From Planctomycetota bacterium (lineage in GTDB: Bacteria; Planctomycetota; UBA1135; UBA2386), in assembly GCA_016713175.1 (NCBI GenBank), contig JADJPQ010000001.1, positions 372,001 through 436,000 on the forward strand: a stretch of DNA of 64,000 bases. The letters run 5' to 3'. Below, piece by piece: positions 35,538 through 44,476 of this stretch (within the stretch, counting starts at the first letter, position 1; each line of letters opens with the position of its first letter). The translations under genes and the position numbers were made by a program. The notes under the pieces are model-generated. The model had not been told where the DNA came from. It saw only the letters and a program-made list of their open reading frames with translations, and made no database searches.

Positions 35538-36404
35538 ATGAAGATCGCGTCGCTGTTTCTCCGGGGCACCCCGGTGGTGTCCTTCGAGTTCTTCCCGCCC
35601 AAGACCCAGGAAGGCGTCGAGACCCTCTACAAGACCGTCGAGGACCTGCGCGCCTGCCGCCCGTCCTTCGTCTCCGTCACCTACGGCGCCGGCGGCAGCA
35701 CCCGCGATCGCACGCTCGAGCTCGTGACCCGCATCCAGCGCGACCTCGGCATCACCGCGATGGCGCACCTGACCTGCGTCGGCTCGACCCGCGACGAGAT
35801 CCGCGAGGTGCTGCAACGGTTGTGGGACGGCGGCATCCGCAACGTGCTGGCGCTGCGCGGCGACCCGCCCAAGGGCGAGACCGAGTTCAAGCCGGTGCCG
35901 GGCGGGTTCCGCTACGCCAGTGAACTGGTCGCCTTCATCCGCGAGCAGAAGTTCGACTTCTGTGTCGGCGCCGCCTGCTACCCCGAAGGCCACGTCGAGA
36001 ACCAGGACCTCGATCACGACCTCGCCAACCTGGTCACCAAGGTGAAGGCCGGTGTCGATTTCCTCGTCAGTCAGCTGTTCTTCGACAACGAGGACTTCCG
36101 CGCCTTTTGCCGTCGCGCCCGTTCGGCCGGTGTCGATGTGCCGATCGTGCCCGGGTTGATGCCGGTCACCAACGTTGCCCAGACCCAGCGCTTCACCCAG
36201 ATGTGCGGTGCGCGCATTCCGCAGGAACTGCACCGGCGGCTGCGGATCGTCGAGAAGGACCCGGCGGCGGTCGTCGCCTGCGGCGTCAACTGGACCATCG
36301 AACAAGTCCGCGCGTTGCTGCGCGATGGCGCCCCTGGCGTGCACTTCTACACGTTGAACAAGTCGTCGGCGACGCTCGCTGCGCACGCCGCGCTCGGGCT
36401 GTAG
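35538..36404 (+). CDS. metF: 5,10-methylenetetrahydrofolate reductase
   Basis: The 288-residue flavoprotein reduces methylenetetrahydrofolate to methyltetrahydrofolate for methionine synthesis in the cytoplasm. Family motifs are intact: VSFEFFPPKT near the start (catalytic Glu), SVTYGAGGSTRDRT, AHLTCVG, NVLALRGDPPKG, FCVGAACYPEGH and LVSQLFFDN. The length is normal for bacterial MetF and the start is at the usual place before the first strand. It stands alone, with the cupredoxin-like gene upstream and the receiver-CheX gene downstream. No methionine riboswitch was recognised upstream. Confidence 0.96.
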   Translation: MKIASLFLRGTPVVSFEFFPPKTQEGVETLYKTVEDLRACRPSFVSVTYGAGGSTRDRTLELVTRIQRDLGITAMAHLTCVGSTRDEIREVLQRLWDGGIRNVLALRGDPPKGETEFKPVPGGFRYASELVAFIREQKFDFCVGAACYPEGHVENQDLDHDLANLVTKVKAGVDFLVSQLFFDNEDFRAFCRRARSAGVDVPIVPGLMPVTNVAQTQRFTQMCGARIPQELHRRLRIVEKDPAAVVACGVNWTIEQVRALLRDGAPGVHFYTLNKSSATLAAHAALGL

Positions 36405-36439
36405 GAACGCGTCAAGGCGCGGGGTCAGGCCGCCCGATG

Positions 36440-36454
36440 CAGGGGAATCCCCTG
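36440..36454 (+). promoter_or_regulatory. Perfect 15-base dyad upstream of the receiver-CheX gene
   Basis: CAGGGGA-A-TCCCCTG has two 7-base complementary arms around one base and ends 17 nt before the TTG start at 36472. It may be a repressor site or a small hairpin over the leader. No protein is known to bind it. Confidence 0.4.
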
Positions 36455-36471
36455 GCTTTGGAGATCTCGCA

Positions 36472-37392
36472 TTGGACACGATCCTGCTGGTCAACGATTC
36501 CGCGACCCTGACCAAAGTGCTGAGCTCGCACTTCCAGAAGGCCGGCTACAAGGTCATCGCCGTCAGCGGTGCGATGGATGCCTATGAAGCGTTCATCCGG
36601 CAGGACATCCACCTGATCCTGACCGACTACGTGCTGAAGGACAAAGACGGCTTCCAGGTGATCGAGACCTTCCGCGCCAAGAAGAACAACAAGGCGCTGC
36701 CGATCGTCGTGTTCACGGCGATGGACGACGAGGGCACGGCCGAGAAGTGCCGCAATGCCGGCGCCAACCTGGTGCTCGCCAAGAGCGGCGGCACCAGCAA
36801 GATCCTCGAGAACATCGAGAGGCTGATCACCGAGTACAAGGCCAGCATGCCGAGCCGGTCGCTGGACGGTGACATGGGCCACTGCATCGTCAAGGCCACC
36901 ACCGAGGTGTTCAAGACGATGATGAACCTGAAGGTCGATCATGGCGACATCGTCATCGAGAAGGCCAAGACCCGCAGGGCCGAGGTCATCGGCAGCATCG
37001 GCGTCGCCGGCTTCCTGTCCGGGTCGATCTCGATCTTCCTGCCGAAGAAGCTGGCGCAGGCCGCGGGCGCAGCGATGTTGATGATGGAACCGGGCACGGT
37101 GATGGCGGACGAGGAACTGGTCGACGCGATCGGCGAACTGACCAACATGGTCGGCGGCAACATCAAGACCGAACTGTTCCAGAAGACACCGTTGTTCGAC
37201 ATCTCGATCCCGAGCGTCTACATCGGCGAAGACCTGCAGCGCCGGACAGTGTCCGAGGACCTGTGCTTCCTGGTGCCGTTCAAGGTCGGCGAACAGGAGT
37301 TCTCGGTCGAGTTCCTGATGGTCACCAAGAAGGACGGCGGCACCGGCGTGCAGCAGAGCCTGTTGGCCGGGGCCGCGGCGGCCTCGAGCTAG
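36472..37392 (+). CDS. Response regulator receiver fused to a CheX-like phosphatase domain
   Basis: Residues 1-120 are a receiver domain: acidic site at D9, phospho-acceptor Asp52 (LILTDYVL), Thr82 (VVFTAMDD) and Lys104. Residues ~140-295 match CheX, a CheY-phosphate phosphatase, including the active-site motif in DAIGELTNMVGGNIKTEL (E-x2-N). A receiver joined to its own likely phosphatase suggests self-limiting phosphorylation. No chemotaxis kinase or receptor is in the window. The TTG start is supported by GGAG 8 nt upstream and by the family N-terminus (TILLVNDS). This is one of the few genes here with a clear Shine-Dalgarno sequence. Confidence 0.87.
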   Translation: MDTILLVNDSATLTKVLSSHFQKAGYKVIAVSGAMDAYEAFIRQDIHLILTDYVLKDKDGFQVIETFRAKKNNKALPIVVFTAMDDEGTAEKCRNAGANLVLAKSGGTSKILENIERLITEYKASMPSRSLDGDMGHCIVKATTEVFKTMMNLKVDHGDIVIEKAKTRRAEVIGSIGVAGFLSGSISIFLPKKLAQAAGAAMLMMEPGTVMADEELVDAIGELTNMVGGNIKTELFQKTPLFDISIPSVYIGEDLQRRTVSEDLCFLVPFKVGEQEFSVEFLMVTKKDGGTGVQQSLLAGAAAASS

Positions 37393-37412
37393 GGCGCGCG
37401 CGGCGCTCGCCG

Positions 37413-37418
37413 TAGACT
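37413..37418 (+). promoter_or_regulatory. Putative -10 box upstream of aminopeptidase P
   Basis: TAGACT ends 6 nt before the GTG at 37425 and 3 nt before the GTG at 37422. The 6-nt spacing matches other leaderless candidates, so it favours the second GTG. Confidence 0.4.
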
Positions 37419-37424
37419 GCGGTG

Positions 37425-38786
37425 GTGTCCCGCGACGCCGACCCCGACGTTGTCCTGCATCGTACCCGTCGCCAGCGCCTGCTCGATCGGCTCGGCGATG
37501 GCTTGCTGTTGTTGCCGACGGCGAGCGAACAGCTGCGCAACGGCGATGTGCACCACGAGTATCGCCCCGGCAGCGACTTCCACTTCCTGACCGGCTTCCC
37601 GGAGCCCGACGCGATGCTGGCGGCGTGGCGGACCGGCAACGGCAAGCATCGCTGCGTGCTGTTCGTGCGGCCGCGCGATCCGACGCGGGAGATCTGGGAC
37701 GGCAGGCGCTTTGGCGTCGCCGGTGCCAGGCGGGTGTTCGGCGCCGACGAGGCGCGGCCGATCGGCACGCTGTGGGAGCAGCTGCCGGAACTGTTGCGCG
37801 ACCAGGATCGACTGTTCTGGCGGTTGGGCGCCCATCCGCGGATGGATCAGCGGCTGCTGGAAGTCTTCGCCAAGATCGCGCAGCAGCAGCGCCGGGCCCA
37901 GCCGCCCGCGCATCCGGTGCTCGAGGATCCGGTGCCCGTGATCGCGGCGATGCGGCGACGGAAGGACGACCGGGAGCTGGCGGCGCTGCGCCGTGCCGCG
38001 GCGATCACGGCCGATGGCCACGTCGCGGCGATGGCGGTCGCGCGGCCGGGGATGGCCGAGTACGAAGTGCAGGCGGCGCTGGAGTCGGCGTTCCGCCGCA
38101 GTGGCAGTCCGCGCAACGGCTACGGCTCGATCGTGGCCAGCGGCGCCAATGCGTGCATCCTGCACTATCACGACAACGACCGGGTCATGCGCGCCGGCGA
38201 CCTGCTGCTGATCGACGCCGGTGCCGAGTACGGTGGCCACACCGCCGACGTCACCCGGACGTTCCCGGTGTCGGGCACCTTCAGCGAGGCGCAGCGGGCG
38301 GTGTATCGGATCGTGCTGAAGGCGCAGCTGGCCGGCATCGCGGCGGCGCGCGTCGGCGCCCCGTGGGATCGCGTGCACAAGGTGTGTCAGCGGTCGCTGA
38401 CGCGCGGCCTGATCGAGCTCGGCGTGCTGCGCGGGTCGTTCGCCCGGCTGGTGAAGAAGGAGAAGTTCAAGCCGTGGTACATGCACGGCACCAGCCATTG
38501 GCTCGGTCGCGACGTGCACGACGTCGGCGCCTATCAGGATCGCGCGGGCAAGCCCGAACGGCTGGCGGCGGGCATGGTGCTGACCGTCGAGCCCGGCCTC
38601 TATTTCGGGCCACGCGATCGCAAGGTGCCGGCCGAACTGCGCGGCATCGGCGTGCGCATCGAAGACGATGTGCTGGTGACCGCGCGCGGTCCGGTGGTGC
38701 TGACGGCGGCAGTGCCGAAGACGATCGCGGCCGTCGAAGCGGCGTGCCGCCTGGTCAGAACTTCGCGCGCCAGCGGTCCCACATGA
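37425..38786 (+). CDS. pepP: Xaa-Pro aminopeptidase (aminopeptidase P, M24 family)
   Basis: This cytoplasmic metallopeptidase removes N-terminal residues before proline. The N-terminal domain (~1-160) includes HHEYRPGSDFHFLTGFPEP, typical of AMPP_N. The C-terminal pita-bread domain has the five metal ligands in order: LLLIDAGAEYGG (Asp), HTADVTRTFPV (Asp), MHGTSHWLGRDVHD (His), LTVEPGLYF (Glu) and GVRIEDDVLV (Glu). The catalytic HYHDND sequence is also present. GTG at 37425 is chosen from the upstream box; GTG at 37422 would add one residue. The 3' end overlaps a convergent gene by 32 bases. Confidence 0.94.
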   Translation: MSRDADPDVVLHRTRRQRLLDRLGDGLLLLPTASEQLRNGDVHHEYRPGSDFHFLTGFPEPDAMLAAWRTGNGKHRCVLFVRPRDPTREIWDGRRFGVAGARRVFGADEARPIGTLWEQLPELLRDQDRLFWRLGAHPRMDQRLLEVFAKIAQQQRRAQPPAHPVLEDPVPVIAAMRRRKDDRELAALRRAAAITADGHVAAMAVARPGMAEYEVQAALESAFRRSGSPRNGYGSIVASGANACILHYHDNDRVMRAGDLLLIDAGAEYGGHTADVTRTFPVSGTFSEAQRAVYRIVLKAQLAGIAAARVGAPWDRVHKVCQRSLTRGLIELGVLRGSFARLVKKEKFKPWYMHGTSHWLGRDVHDVGAYQDRAGKPERLAAGMVLTVEPGLYFGPRDRKVPAELRGIGVRIEDDVLVTARGPVVLTAAVPKTIAAVEAACRLVRTSRASGPT

Positions 38787-40560
38787 GTTCGGGGAACCTG
38801 CTCCAGCTGCGGGTCCAGGTGCCGGCGGTCTCGGTCGCCATGTAGCGATCGACGTAGTCGAACAGTGGATCGTGCCCCCAGGCGTCGCGCAGGCCCATGA
38901 TCCGGGCGGCCAGTACGAAACCGTGCCACGCGTTCGCCGTGCAGCAGCGCCGGTAGGTGTCGGCGCCCCACGAGCGGTTGTCGTTGGCCGGGCTGTCGGC
39001 GTGCGAGTTGCCCCATTCGGCCAGGCCCTTGTCCGCGGCGGTGTAGCCACCGTGTCCCTGGTTGAACACGCCAGGCGCGGTCTCCTCGACGTAGAACGTC
39101 TGCGCGTCTTCGCCGAAGTCGAACTTGCGGGCAGCGGCCAGGGCCAGCAGCGTCGGGTCGCGCAGCACCGTGCCGGCCAGCATGATCGGGAACTTGCGGC
39201 CGCTGCCGCTGCCCCCGTCCGGGGCAAAACGACCACCGGCGGCGACGATCGCGGCCAGGTCGATGCCGAGCTGGGTCATCCGGATCAGCAGCGGTCGCTT
39301 CCTGTCGTCGGGCAGATCGAGCTGCAGTAGCAGCGCGCCGGTGCTGACCGCGTCGGCGAGTTCACGCCCGTAGTCGGGCATGTTGTCGCTCGGATGCAGG
39401 TAGCGCCCGATCCAGCCGTTGATGTGGTCGAGCCACGGCCGTTCGAATTGCGCGGCGACGTGAGCGATGTCCGGACACTCGTCGGGCAGCGGCAGCCGGC
39501 CGAGCTTGCTGAGATCGAGGTCGCCGGCACGATGGCGGACGGCCTTGTCGTGGCCGCAGTACGCCGGGCGGAACGCGTCTGCCGGCGGTTCCTTGGCCAG
39601 GCAGGTCAGGATCGCGCAGGTCTGCAATTGCGGCAGGTTGCCGGGTGCGGCGTGCGTGATCGTCGACACCAGCGACGAATCGGCGGGCAGCCACAGCGGT
39701 CGTTGCTGACCGACGCCGAGCGCGACGTTGCGCGACGGGTCGTAGCGGCTGGATTCGGTACTGCCGAACAGGGTGCTGTCGTAGCCCTGCAGGGTGACCG
39801 ACGGATCCGGATCGATCATCGAGCCGTGCCGGGTGCGGCCATGCTGCTCGCTCGAGCCCGGTGTGATGCCGACGATGGCCACCGGCCCGAGCACCCACCA
39901 ATCGCCGTTGGCGAAGCGGCCGACGCGATGTTCGCGATCGAACGTCCAGGTGATGCCCCATTGCGACAGCGACGAAGCATGCGCCGGCGCCGGTTCGGCG
40001 ACCGGCGGGCTCGTTGGCGTCGAGGTCGGCCGGGGCAGTGGCGGGCGCACCGGTTCGGTCGCGGTCGGCACCGGTCGTGGTTGGGTCGGCGCGGCCAGCG
40101 GTTCGTTCGCAGCGTACGCTGGCGCCCGGGACGGAGTCGTCGCCGGGCCGACGTGGCGGACGATCTTGAAACCGTTGCTGGCAACGGCGGCGCTGCGGTT
40201 GCCGGCGAGGTCGGTGCCCCGGACGCTGCACCAGATCTGGGCGCCGATCTCGAGTTCGAGGTCCGTGCAGACGCCGGAGGTCGCGCCACCGACCGCGGTC
40301 CAGCGCTGGACCTGTTCGCCGCCGGGTCCGGTGCCGATTGCCCACTCGTAGACCACCGGCGAACCCTGCGGATCCGGGAACGGATCCCAGTTGGCGAACA
40401 CTGCCGAGCGGATGTCCTGCACGTCGATGTCGTCGGCGAAACCGTCGCGCACGGTTGCGGGGCGCGGTGGTTCGGCATCGGCAGGCCGCGTGTCGCGTTC
40501 GCCGACGCCGCACGCCACGAACGAACCAGCCAGCAGCCAGGGCAGGAGGCGGGGAACCAT
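38755..40560 (-). CDS. Secreted lipoprotein with a Fn3/Ig-like domain and helical C-terminal domain
   Basis: The ATG at 40560 starts a lipoprotein signal (MVPRLLPWLLAGSFVACG); an ATG at 40578 would extend it by six residues. Residues ~35-140 form a Fn3-like domain (VVYEWAIGTGPGGEQVQRWT, VRGTDLAGNRSAAVASN). A Pro/Thr-rich linker (~155-200) follows. The rest (~200-601) is a large domain with many Trp and Asp, ending in helical segments such as LLIRMTQLGIDLAAIVAAGG and NEHG-like loops. The Fn3 signature suggests a carbohydrate-active enzyme, but no catalytic site could be assigned. It diverges from the polysaccharide locus at 40784, which might be relevant. Confidence 0.7.
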   Translation of the reverse strand: MVPRLLPWLLAGSFVACGVGERDTRPADAEPPRPATVRDGFADDIDVQDIRSAVFANWDPFPDPQGSPVVYEWAIGTGPGGEQVQRWTAVGGATSGVCTDLELEIGAQIWCSVRGTDLAGNRSAAVASNGFKIVRHVGPATTPSRAPAYAANEPLAAPTQPRPVPTATEPVRPPLPRPTSTPTSPPVAEPAPAHASSLSQWGITWTFDREHRVGRFANGDWWVLGPVAIVGITPGSSEQHGRTRHGSMIDPDPSVTLQGYDSTLFGSTESSRYDPSRNVALGVGQQRPLWLPADSSLVSTITHAAPGNLPQLQTCAILTCLAKEPPADAFRPAYCGHDKAVRHRAGDLDLSKLGRLPLPDECPDIAHVAAQFERPWLDHINGWIGRYLHPSDNMPDYGRELADAVSTGALLLQLDLPDDRKRPLLIRMTQLGIDLAAIVAAGGRFAPDGGSGSGRKFPIMLAGTVLRDPTLLALAAARKFDFGEDAQTFYVEETAPGVFNQGHGGYTAADKGLAEWGNSHADSPANDNRSWGADTYRRCCTANAWHGFVLAARIMGLRDAWGHDPLFDYVDRYMATETAGTWTRSWSRFPELMWDRWRAKF

Positions 40561-40783
40561 GGGTATCCGCGTCTCCATCGGGGGCACGGATGTTTCCGCT
40601 TGAGCCGAATGTCGTCCCGTTCCTGGACCCGCGGGGCCGCCGAACCGACGGAATGCCGTCAGTGTCGTCGCCCCGACGGTCGATGAGATGGCGGATACGG
40701 GGCCGCGGGCCCGGCGTTGTCGGCTAGGATCCGCGTTTCCACGACGGCGCCGGTTGCTCCGGCCGCAGGCAAACGATCGCGAC

Positions 40784-42412
40784 ATGTCCAAGCTCTTCAG
40801 CGACGAACTCAAACTCACCGCGCGCGACGCTCTCGGCGGCTTGTATCCGGCGGCGGTCGGCGAAGAACCCGGCGGCCTGCCGCTGCGCAAGCTGATCGCG
40901 GCGTTGTTCCGTTCGCGATACCTGGTGATCGGCACGACGTTGTTCGGCATCCTGATCGGCGCGTTCCTCGCAATCACCACGCCAAACTCGTACGTCAGCG
41001 TCGGCAAGTTCATCTCGTTCGGGCAGGGCGCCGAGCAGATCTCGGTCGATCCGACGCGGGCGGCGCAGGCCAGCCAGGAGGTGATCGGCTCGTCGGCGAC
41101 CTACGTGATGCTCAGCGAGGAGGTGCTCAAGCGCGTGATCACGCGCATGACGCCGGCGAAGATCCTGGCGCCCTACCAGCCGGAGTCGGATGCCGCCGGC
41201 ATGCAGAGCTTCTTCCACCAGGTGCAGCGCGACTGGAACTCCGATACCGCCAACGCCAGCGCCGAAGACGCGTTGAAGAAACTGAAGAAGACGATCTCGG
41301 TCGAGCGGCCGCGGTTCACCGAACTGCTGATCTGCTCGGCGACCGCCAACGATCGCAAGCTGGCGCAGGAGATCTGCCAGACGTTCATGGAGGAGGCGCA
41401 GAAGCACCACCTCGAGATCTACGACGACCCGAAGATCTTCGAGGGCGTCGTGCAACGCTACAACACGGCGCTGACGGCGCGGCAGGCCGCACACAAGGCG
41501 ATGCGGGACTTTTTGGAGCGTGAGGCGCAGGTCGAGGACTTCGACTTCCAGCTCAAGCATCTGCAGGCCAAGGCGCGCGAGGCCGCCGACAAGGCCGATG
41601 AGGCCGAACTGGAGATCAAGAACACGACCAGCATGATTGCGGCGCAGGAAGGGCTGCTCGGCAAGATGAGTCCGACGCGGCAGGGCTTTCGCAAGCCGCT
41701 GACGACCACGTTGACGGCCGGTATCGACGCGATGATCGACCGCAAAGACGCCGACCTGGCACTGGAGCGCTCGCGCAGCGGCGTCGGGAACAACCCATTG
41801 GTCACTGACCTGGTCAAGGAGATCGCGGAGCTCAAGAGGGTCCGTGCGGCCCGCATCGCCGAGGCTCAGAACGCACCGGACGAACCGTTCGTGGAGCCGG
41901 ATCCCAACTACCGGCAGGTCGAGGAATCGCTGGTGGAGGACAAGACCAAGCTGGAGCGATTGAAGTCCGTCGTCGAGGACTACCGCCGGGAGGCGACGCG
42001 GGTGCGCAACACCCTGAAGGCGCTGCAAGAGATCGAGCCGAAGTATGTCAGCCTGCGCGATGCGTACGCCAAGGCCGAAGATGATGCCAAGAACACCGAC
42101 GAAGCGCTGAGCAAGGCCAACACCAGAAAGCAGCTGCGCCTCGGCAACTTCAGCGCGTTGCGCGAGACCGAGAAAGCGTCCTATCCGCTGGAGAAGGAGG
42201 GCCCCAACCGCAGCAAGCTGATCCTCGGTGGGCTGTTCGTCGGCCTGTTCCTGGGCATGGGCATCATCATCATGCGGACGCTGCCCGACAACGTCGTCCG
42301 CACCCGTGAAGACCTCGAGAACGTCGATGGCATCGCCGTGATCGGCATCATGCCGCGGCTCGAGAACCGGAACCTGAAGCGGCACCGCGTGCTGCGTGAA
42401 CAAGGTTGGTGA
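40784..42412 (+). CDS. Wzz/GumC-like polysaccharide copolymerase
   Basis: The 542-residue protein has two membrane helices, near 47-70 (YLVIGTTLFGILIGAFLAIT) and near 475-500 (LILGGLFVGLFLGMGIIIM), with a long coiled-coil periplasmic part between. This is the layout of chain-length regulators. Coiled-coil regions include EAADKADEAELEIKNTTSMI and VEDKTKLERLKSVVEDYRRE. Unlike GumC or BY-kinases there is no fused kinase domain; the next gene provides a separate P-loop protein, as in two-gene Wzz/BY-kinase-type systems. It sits at the start of the polysaccharide locus and would control polymer length or export. Confidence 0.88.
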   Translation: MSKLFSDELKLTARDALGGLYPAAVGEEPGGLPLRKLIAALFRSRYLVIGTTLFGILIGAFLAITTPNSYVSVGKFISFGQGAEQISVDPTRAAQASQEVIGSSATYVMLSEEVLKRVITRMTPAKILAPYQPESDAAGMQSFFHQVQRDWNSDTANASAEDALKKLKKTISVERPRFTELLICSATANDRKLAQEICQTFMEEAQKHHLEIYDDPKIFEGVVQRYNTALTARQAAHKAMRDFLEREAQVEDFDFQLKHLQAKAREAADKADEAELEIKNTTSMIAAQEGLLGKMSPTRQGFRKPLTTTLTAGIDAMIDRKDADLALERSRSGVGNNPLVTDLVKEIAELKRVRAARIAEAQNAPDEPFVEPDPNYRQVEESLVEDKTKLERLKSVVEDYRREATRVRNTLKALQEIEPKYVSLRDAYAKAEDDAKNTDEALSKANTRKQLRLGNFSALRETEKASYPLEKEGPNRSKLILGGLFVGLFLGMGIIIMRTLPDNVVRTREDLENVDGIAVIGIMPRLENRNLKRHRVLREQGW

Positions 42413-42421
42413 GGGGACGGC

Positions 42422-43087
42422 ATGAAGGGGATCGTCAGCAAGCAGGACGGCAAGAGCCGCAAGGCCGACATCATCGCCACCGAGCTGGGCTATCTGTGGT
42501 CGAGCCTGCTGCAGCGCGGCGTGCTCGAGAGCCATCGCGCGATCGGCTTCTGCGCGATCGGCGACGACGAGGGCTCGAACACGCTGGCCGCCAATCTGGC
42601 GCTGTTCCTCGGCAGCAAGAACCGCAAGATCGCGCTGGTCGAAGCGACGTTGCGGGCGCCGGTGATGTCGAACATCTTCCAGTGCACCGGCACACCGGGC
42701 TTGGCCGAACATCTTTCGGGGCGCGCGACGCTGCGCGACGCGCTGCGGCCGCAGGTGGCGCCGGGAGTCGATCTGGTGCCGGCCGGCGAGTCGGCCGATC
42801 CGTTCTGGGGCTTCACCTCCGAGCGCTTCCGGCAGTCGGTCAAGGACCTGCTGACCGATCGCGATCTGTGCATGGTCGACGTGCCGGGTCTCAACCGCGC
42901 GCCGGAAGCCAGCCTGGTCGTGCGGTCGCTCGATGCGGTGATCCTGGTCGTCGAGGCCAACCGCCATCGCGCGGACGTCGTCCGCCGCAATGTCGCGGTG
43001 CTGCGGTCGCTCGGCACGCCGTTCCTGGGCGCCGTCGTCAACGAACTGTCGCACGAGATCCCGACGCTGGTCAGCAAGCTGATGTAG
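42422..43087 (+). CDS. Degenerate P-loop (CpsD/BY-kinase-like) partner of the copolymerase
   Basis: The 221-residue protein aligns with the ATPase domain of bacterial tyrosine kinases of the CpsD/CapB type. The usual Walker A (GEGKS/T) reads IGDDEGSNTLAANLALFLG (residues 42-64), so the essential lysine is absent. The Walker A' motif (VDADLRRP in active members) reads VEATLRAP (73-80), and no C-terminal tyrosine cluster is visible. A Walker B-like MVDVPGL is present. It is probably not an active kinase and may act as a scaffold for the copolymerase. GAGGGG lies ~5 nt before the ATG and the previous stop is 9 bases upstream. Confidence 0.8.
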   Translation: MKGIVSKQDGKSRKADIIATELGYLWSSLLQRGVLESHRAIGFCAIGDDEGSNTLAANLALFLGSKNRKIALVEATLRAPVMSNIFQCTGTPGLAEHLSGRATLRDALRPQVAPGVDLVPAGESADPFWGFTSERFRQSVKDLLTDRDLCMVDVPGLNRAPEASLVVRSLDAVILVVEANRHRADVVRRNVAVLRSLGTPFLGAVVNELSHEIPTLVSKLM

Positions 43088-43110
43088 CTGGCCGGTCGCC
43101 GGGACCGCAG

Positions 43111-43116
43111 TAGCAT
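43111..43116 (+). promoter_or_regulatory. Putative -10 box upstream of the deacetylase-GT gene
   Basis: TAGCAT ends 7 nt before the GTG at 43124 with no ribosome binding site. It lies only 23 nt after the previous stop codon. Confidence 0.4.
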
Positions 43117-43123
43117 TGGCCCG

Positions 43124-44476
43124 GTGCCGCCGCGCCACCTGTTGACGATCGCCGTCGAGGAGTTCTGCGACGATCCGGCGCTACGCGCGATCGTGTCGCC
43201 GACGCATCGGCAGCGCTTCGAACCCCGGGTCGAAGCCGACGTCGAGGCGTTGCTGGATCTGCTGGCGCAGCAGCGCGCGACCGCGACGTTCTGTGTGTCG
43301 GCCGCGGTCGCGAGCCGGCACCCGGCGCTGCTCGAACGGATTGCCGCTGCCGGCCACGAACTCGGCGCTCGCAGCGGAGTGGTGCCGGTCACGGTGGAGC
43401 GACGGTTCTGGTGGGTGCGACCTCTGGCAACCGGCGAAGCGCTGCGACGGCGGCCGTGGTCCGACCTGCAGCGGCGGCTCCGGGCCCGCGCGGCGCGTGA
43501 GCCACTGGTGCTGGCGATCGCCAGCTGGGAGATCGACCCGGCGCATCCGGTGGTGCGCGGTGCCGGCGGTCGCGTGATCGGATCACACTACGATGGGCTG
43601 GCGCGGTTCCGCGAACGGCTGACCTGGTGCCTGCGCGAGTTCCCGTTCGTCGCCGCCGCTGCCGAGGTGGGCATGGCGTTGGCGCCATTGCCGCGCGCGC
43701 CAACGCCGGCGTGCGCAGTGGAGGCGGCGCCGCCTGCGGTCTCGCCCGAGGCTGCCGCCGCAGCGCGGACGCGGGTGTCGCTCGTCGTGCCGCTGCTCGA
43801 CGAGGCCGAAGGCTTGCCCTACCTGTTGCGGACCCTGCGGCTGCTGCAGGAACGGCTGGCCGACCGTTGGCAGTTCGAGTTCGTGCTGGTCGACGATGGC
43901 AGCACCGATGCGACGTGGCCGCTGCTGCAGCAGGCGGCGGCGGGGCGCACCGACATCGTGTTGGCGCGGCACGAGAAGAACCGCGGGGTTGCCGCGGCGA
44001 TCCAGACCGGCATGCGCACGGCCACGGCCGACATCGTCGCATCGATCGATGGCGACTGCTCCTACGACCCGGCCGAGCTCGCGCACATGCTGCCGTTGCT
44101 CGCCGACGCCGATCTGGTCACGGCCTCGCCGTACCACCCGCGGGGCGCGGTCGCCAACGTGCCGGCCTGGCGACTGTGGTTGTCGCGCGGCCTGTCGCGG
44201 ATCTACCGGTTGCTGCTGCGGCGCGACATCCACACCTGGACGTCGTGCTTTCGCGTCTACCGCAAGGATCTCGCGCTGTCGCTGGCGCTCGACAACGAGC
44301 GGTTCCTCGGCATCGCCGAACTGTTGATCCGGCTGGTCCGGCGCGGCGCGCGCATCGTCGAACATCCGGCCGTGCTCGAGTCGCGGCTGCTCGGGTTCTC
44401 GAAGATGAAGACGCTGCGGACCATCCGCGACCATCTGCGTCTGTGCTGGCGCGTGCTGCGCGGTCAGGTGCGCTGA
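43124..44476 (+). CDS. Degenerate NodB-like deacetylase fused to a GT2 glycosyltransferase
   Basis: Residues 1-180 resemble the ends of XrtA-system polysaccharide deacetylases: LTIAVEEFCDDP (family LTIDVEDYF), then LLDLLAQQRATATFCVSAAV, AAGHELGARS and WEIDPAHPVVRGAG with SHYDGLARFRERL near the end. The catalytic Asp (TIDVED) is Ala, the second His of the HEIASHS motif is Arg, and the middle of the domain is deleted, so deacetylase activity is unlikely. After a Pro/Ala linker (185-215) comes a full GT2 domain: VSLVVPLLDEAEGLPYLLRT, VDDGSTDAT, ASIDGDCSYDPAEL. The second part may transfer a sugar to a lipid or polymer. GTG at 43124. Confidence 0.85.
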   Translation: MPPRHLLTIAVEEFCDDPALRAIVSPTHRQRFEPRVEADVEALLDLLAQQRATATFCVSAAVASRHPALLERIAAAGHELGARSGVVPVTVERRFWWVRPLATGEALRRRPWSDLQRRLRARAAREPLVLAIASWEIDPAHPVVRGAGGRVIGSHYDGLARFRERLTWCLREFPFVAAAAEVGMALAPLPRAPTPACAVEAAPPAVSPEAAAAARTRVSLVVPLLDEAEGLPYLLRTLRLLQERLADRWQFEFVLVDDGSTDATWPLLQQAAAGRTDIVLARHEKNRGVAAAIQTGMRTATADIVASIDGDCSYDPAELAHMLPLLADADLVTASPYHPRGAVANVPAWRLWLSRGLSRIYRLLLRRDIHTWTSCFRVYRKDLALSLALDNERFLGIAELLIRLVRRGARIVEHPAVLESRLLGFSKMKTLRTIRDHLRLCWRVLRGQVR

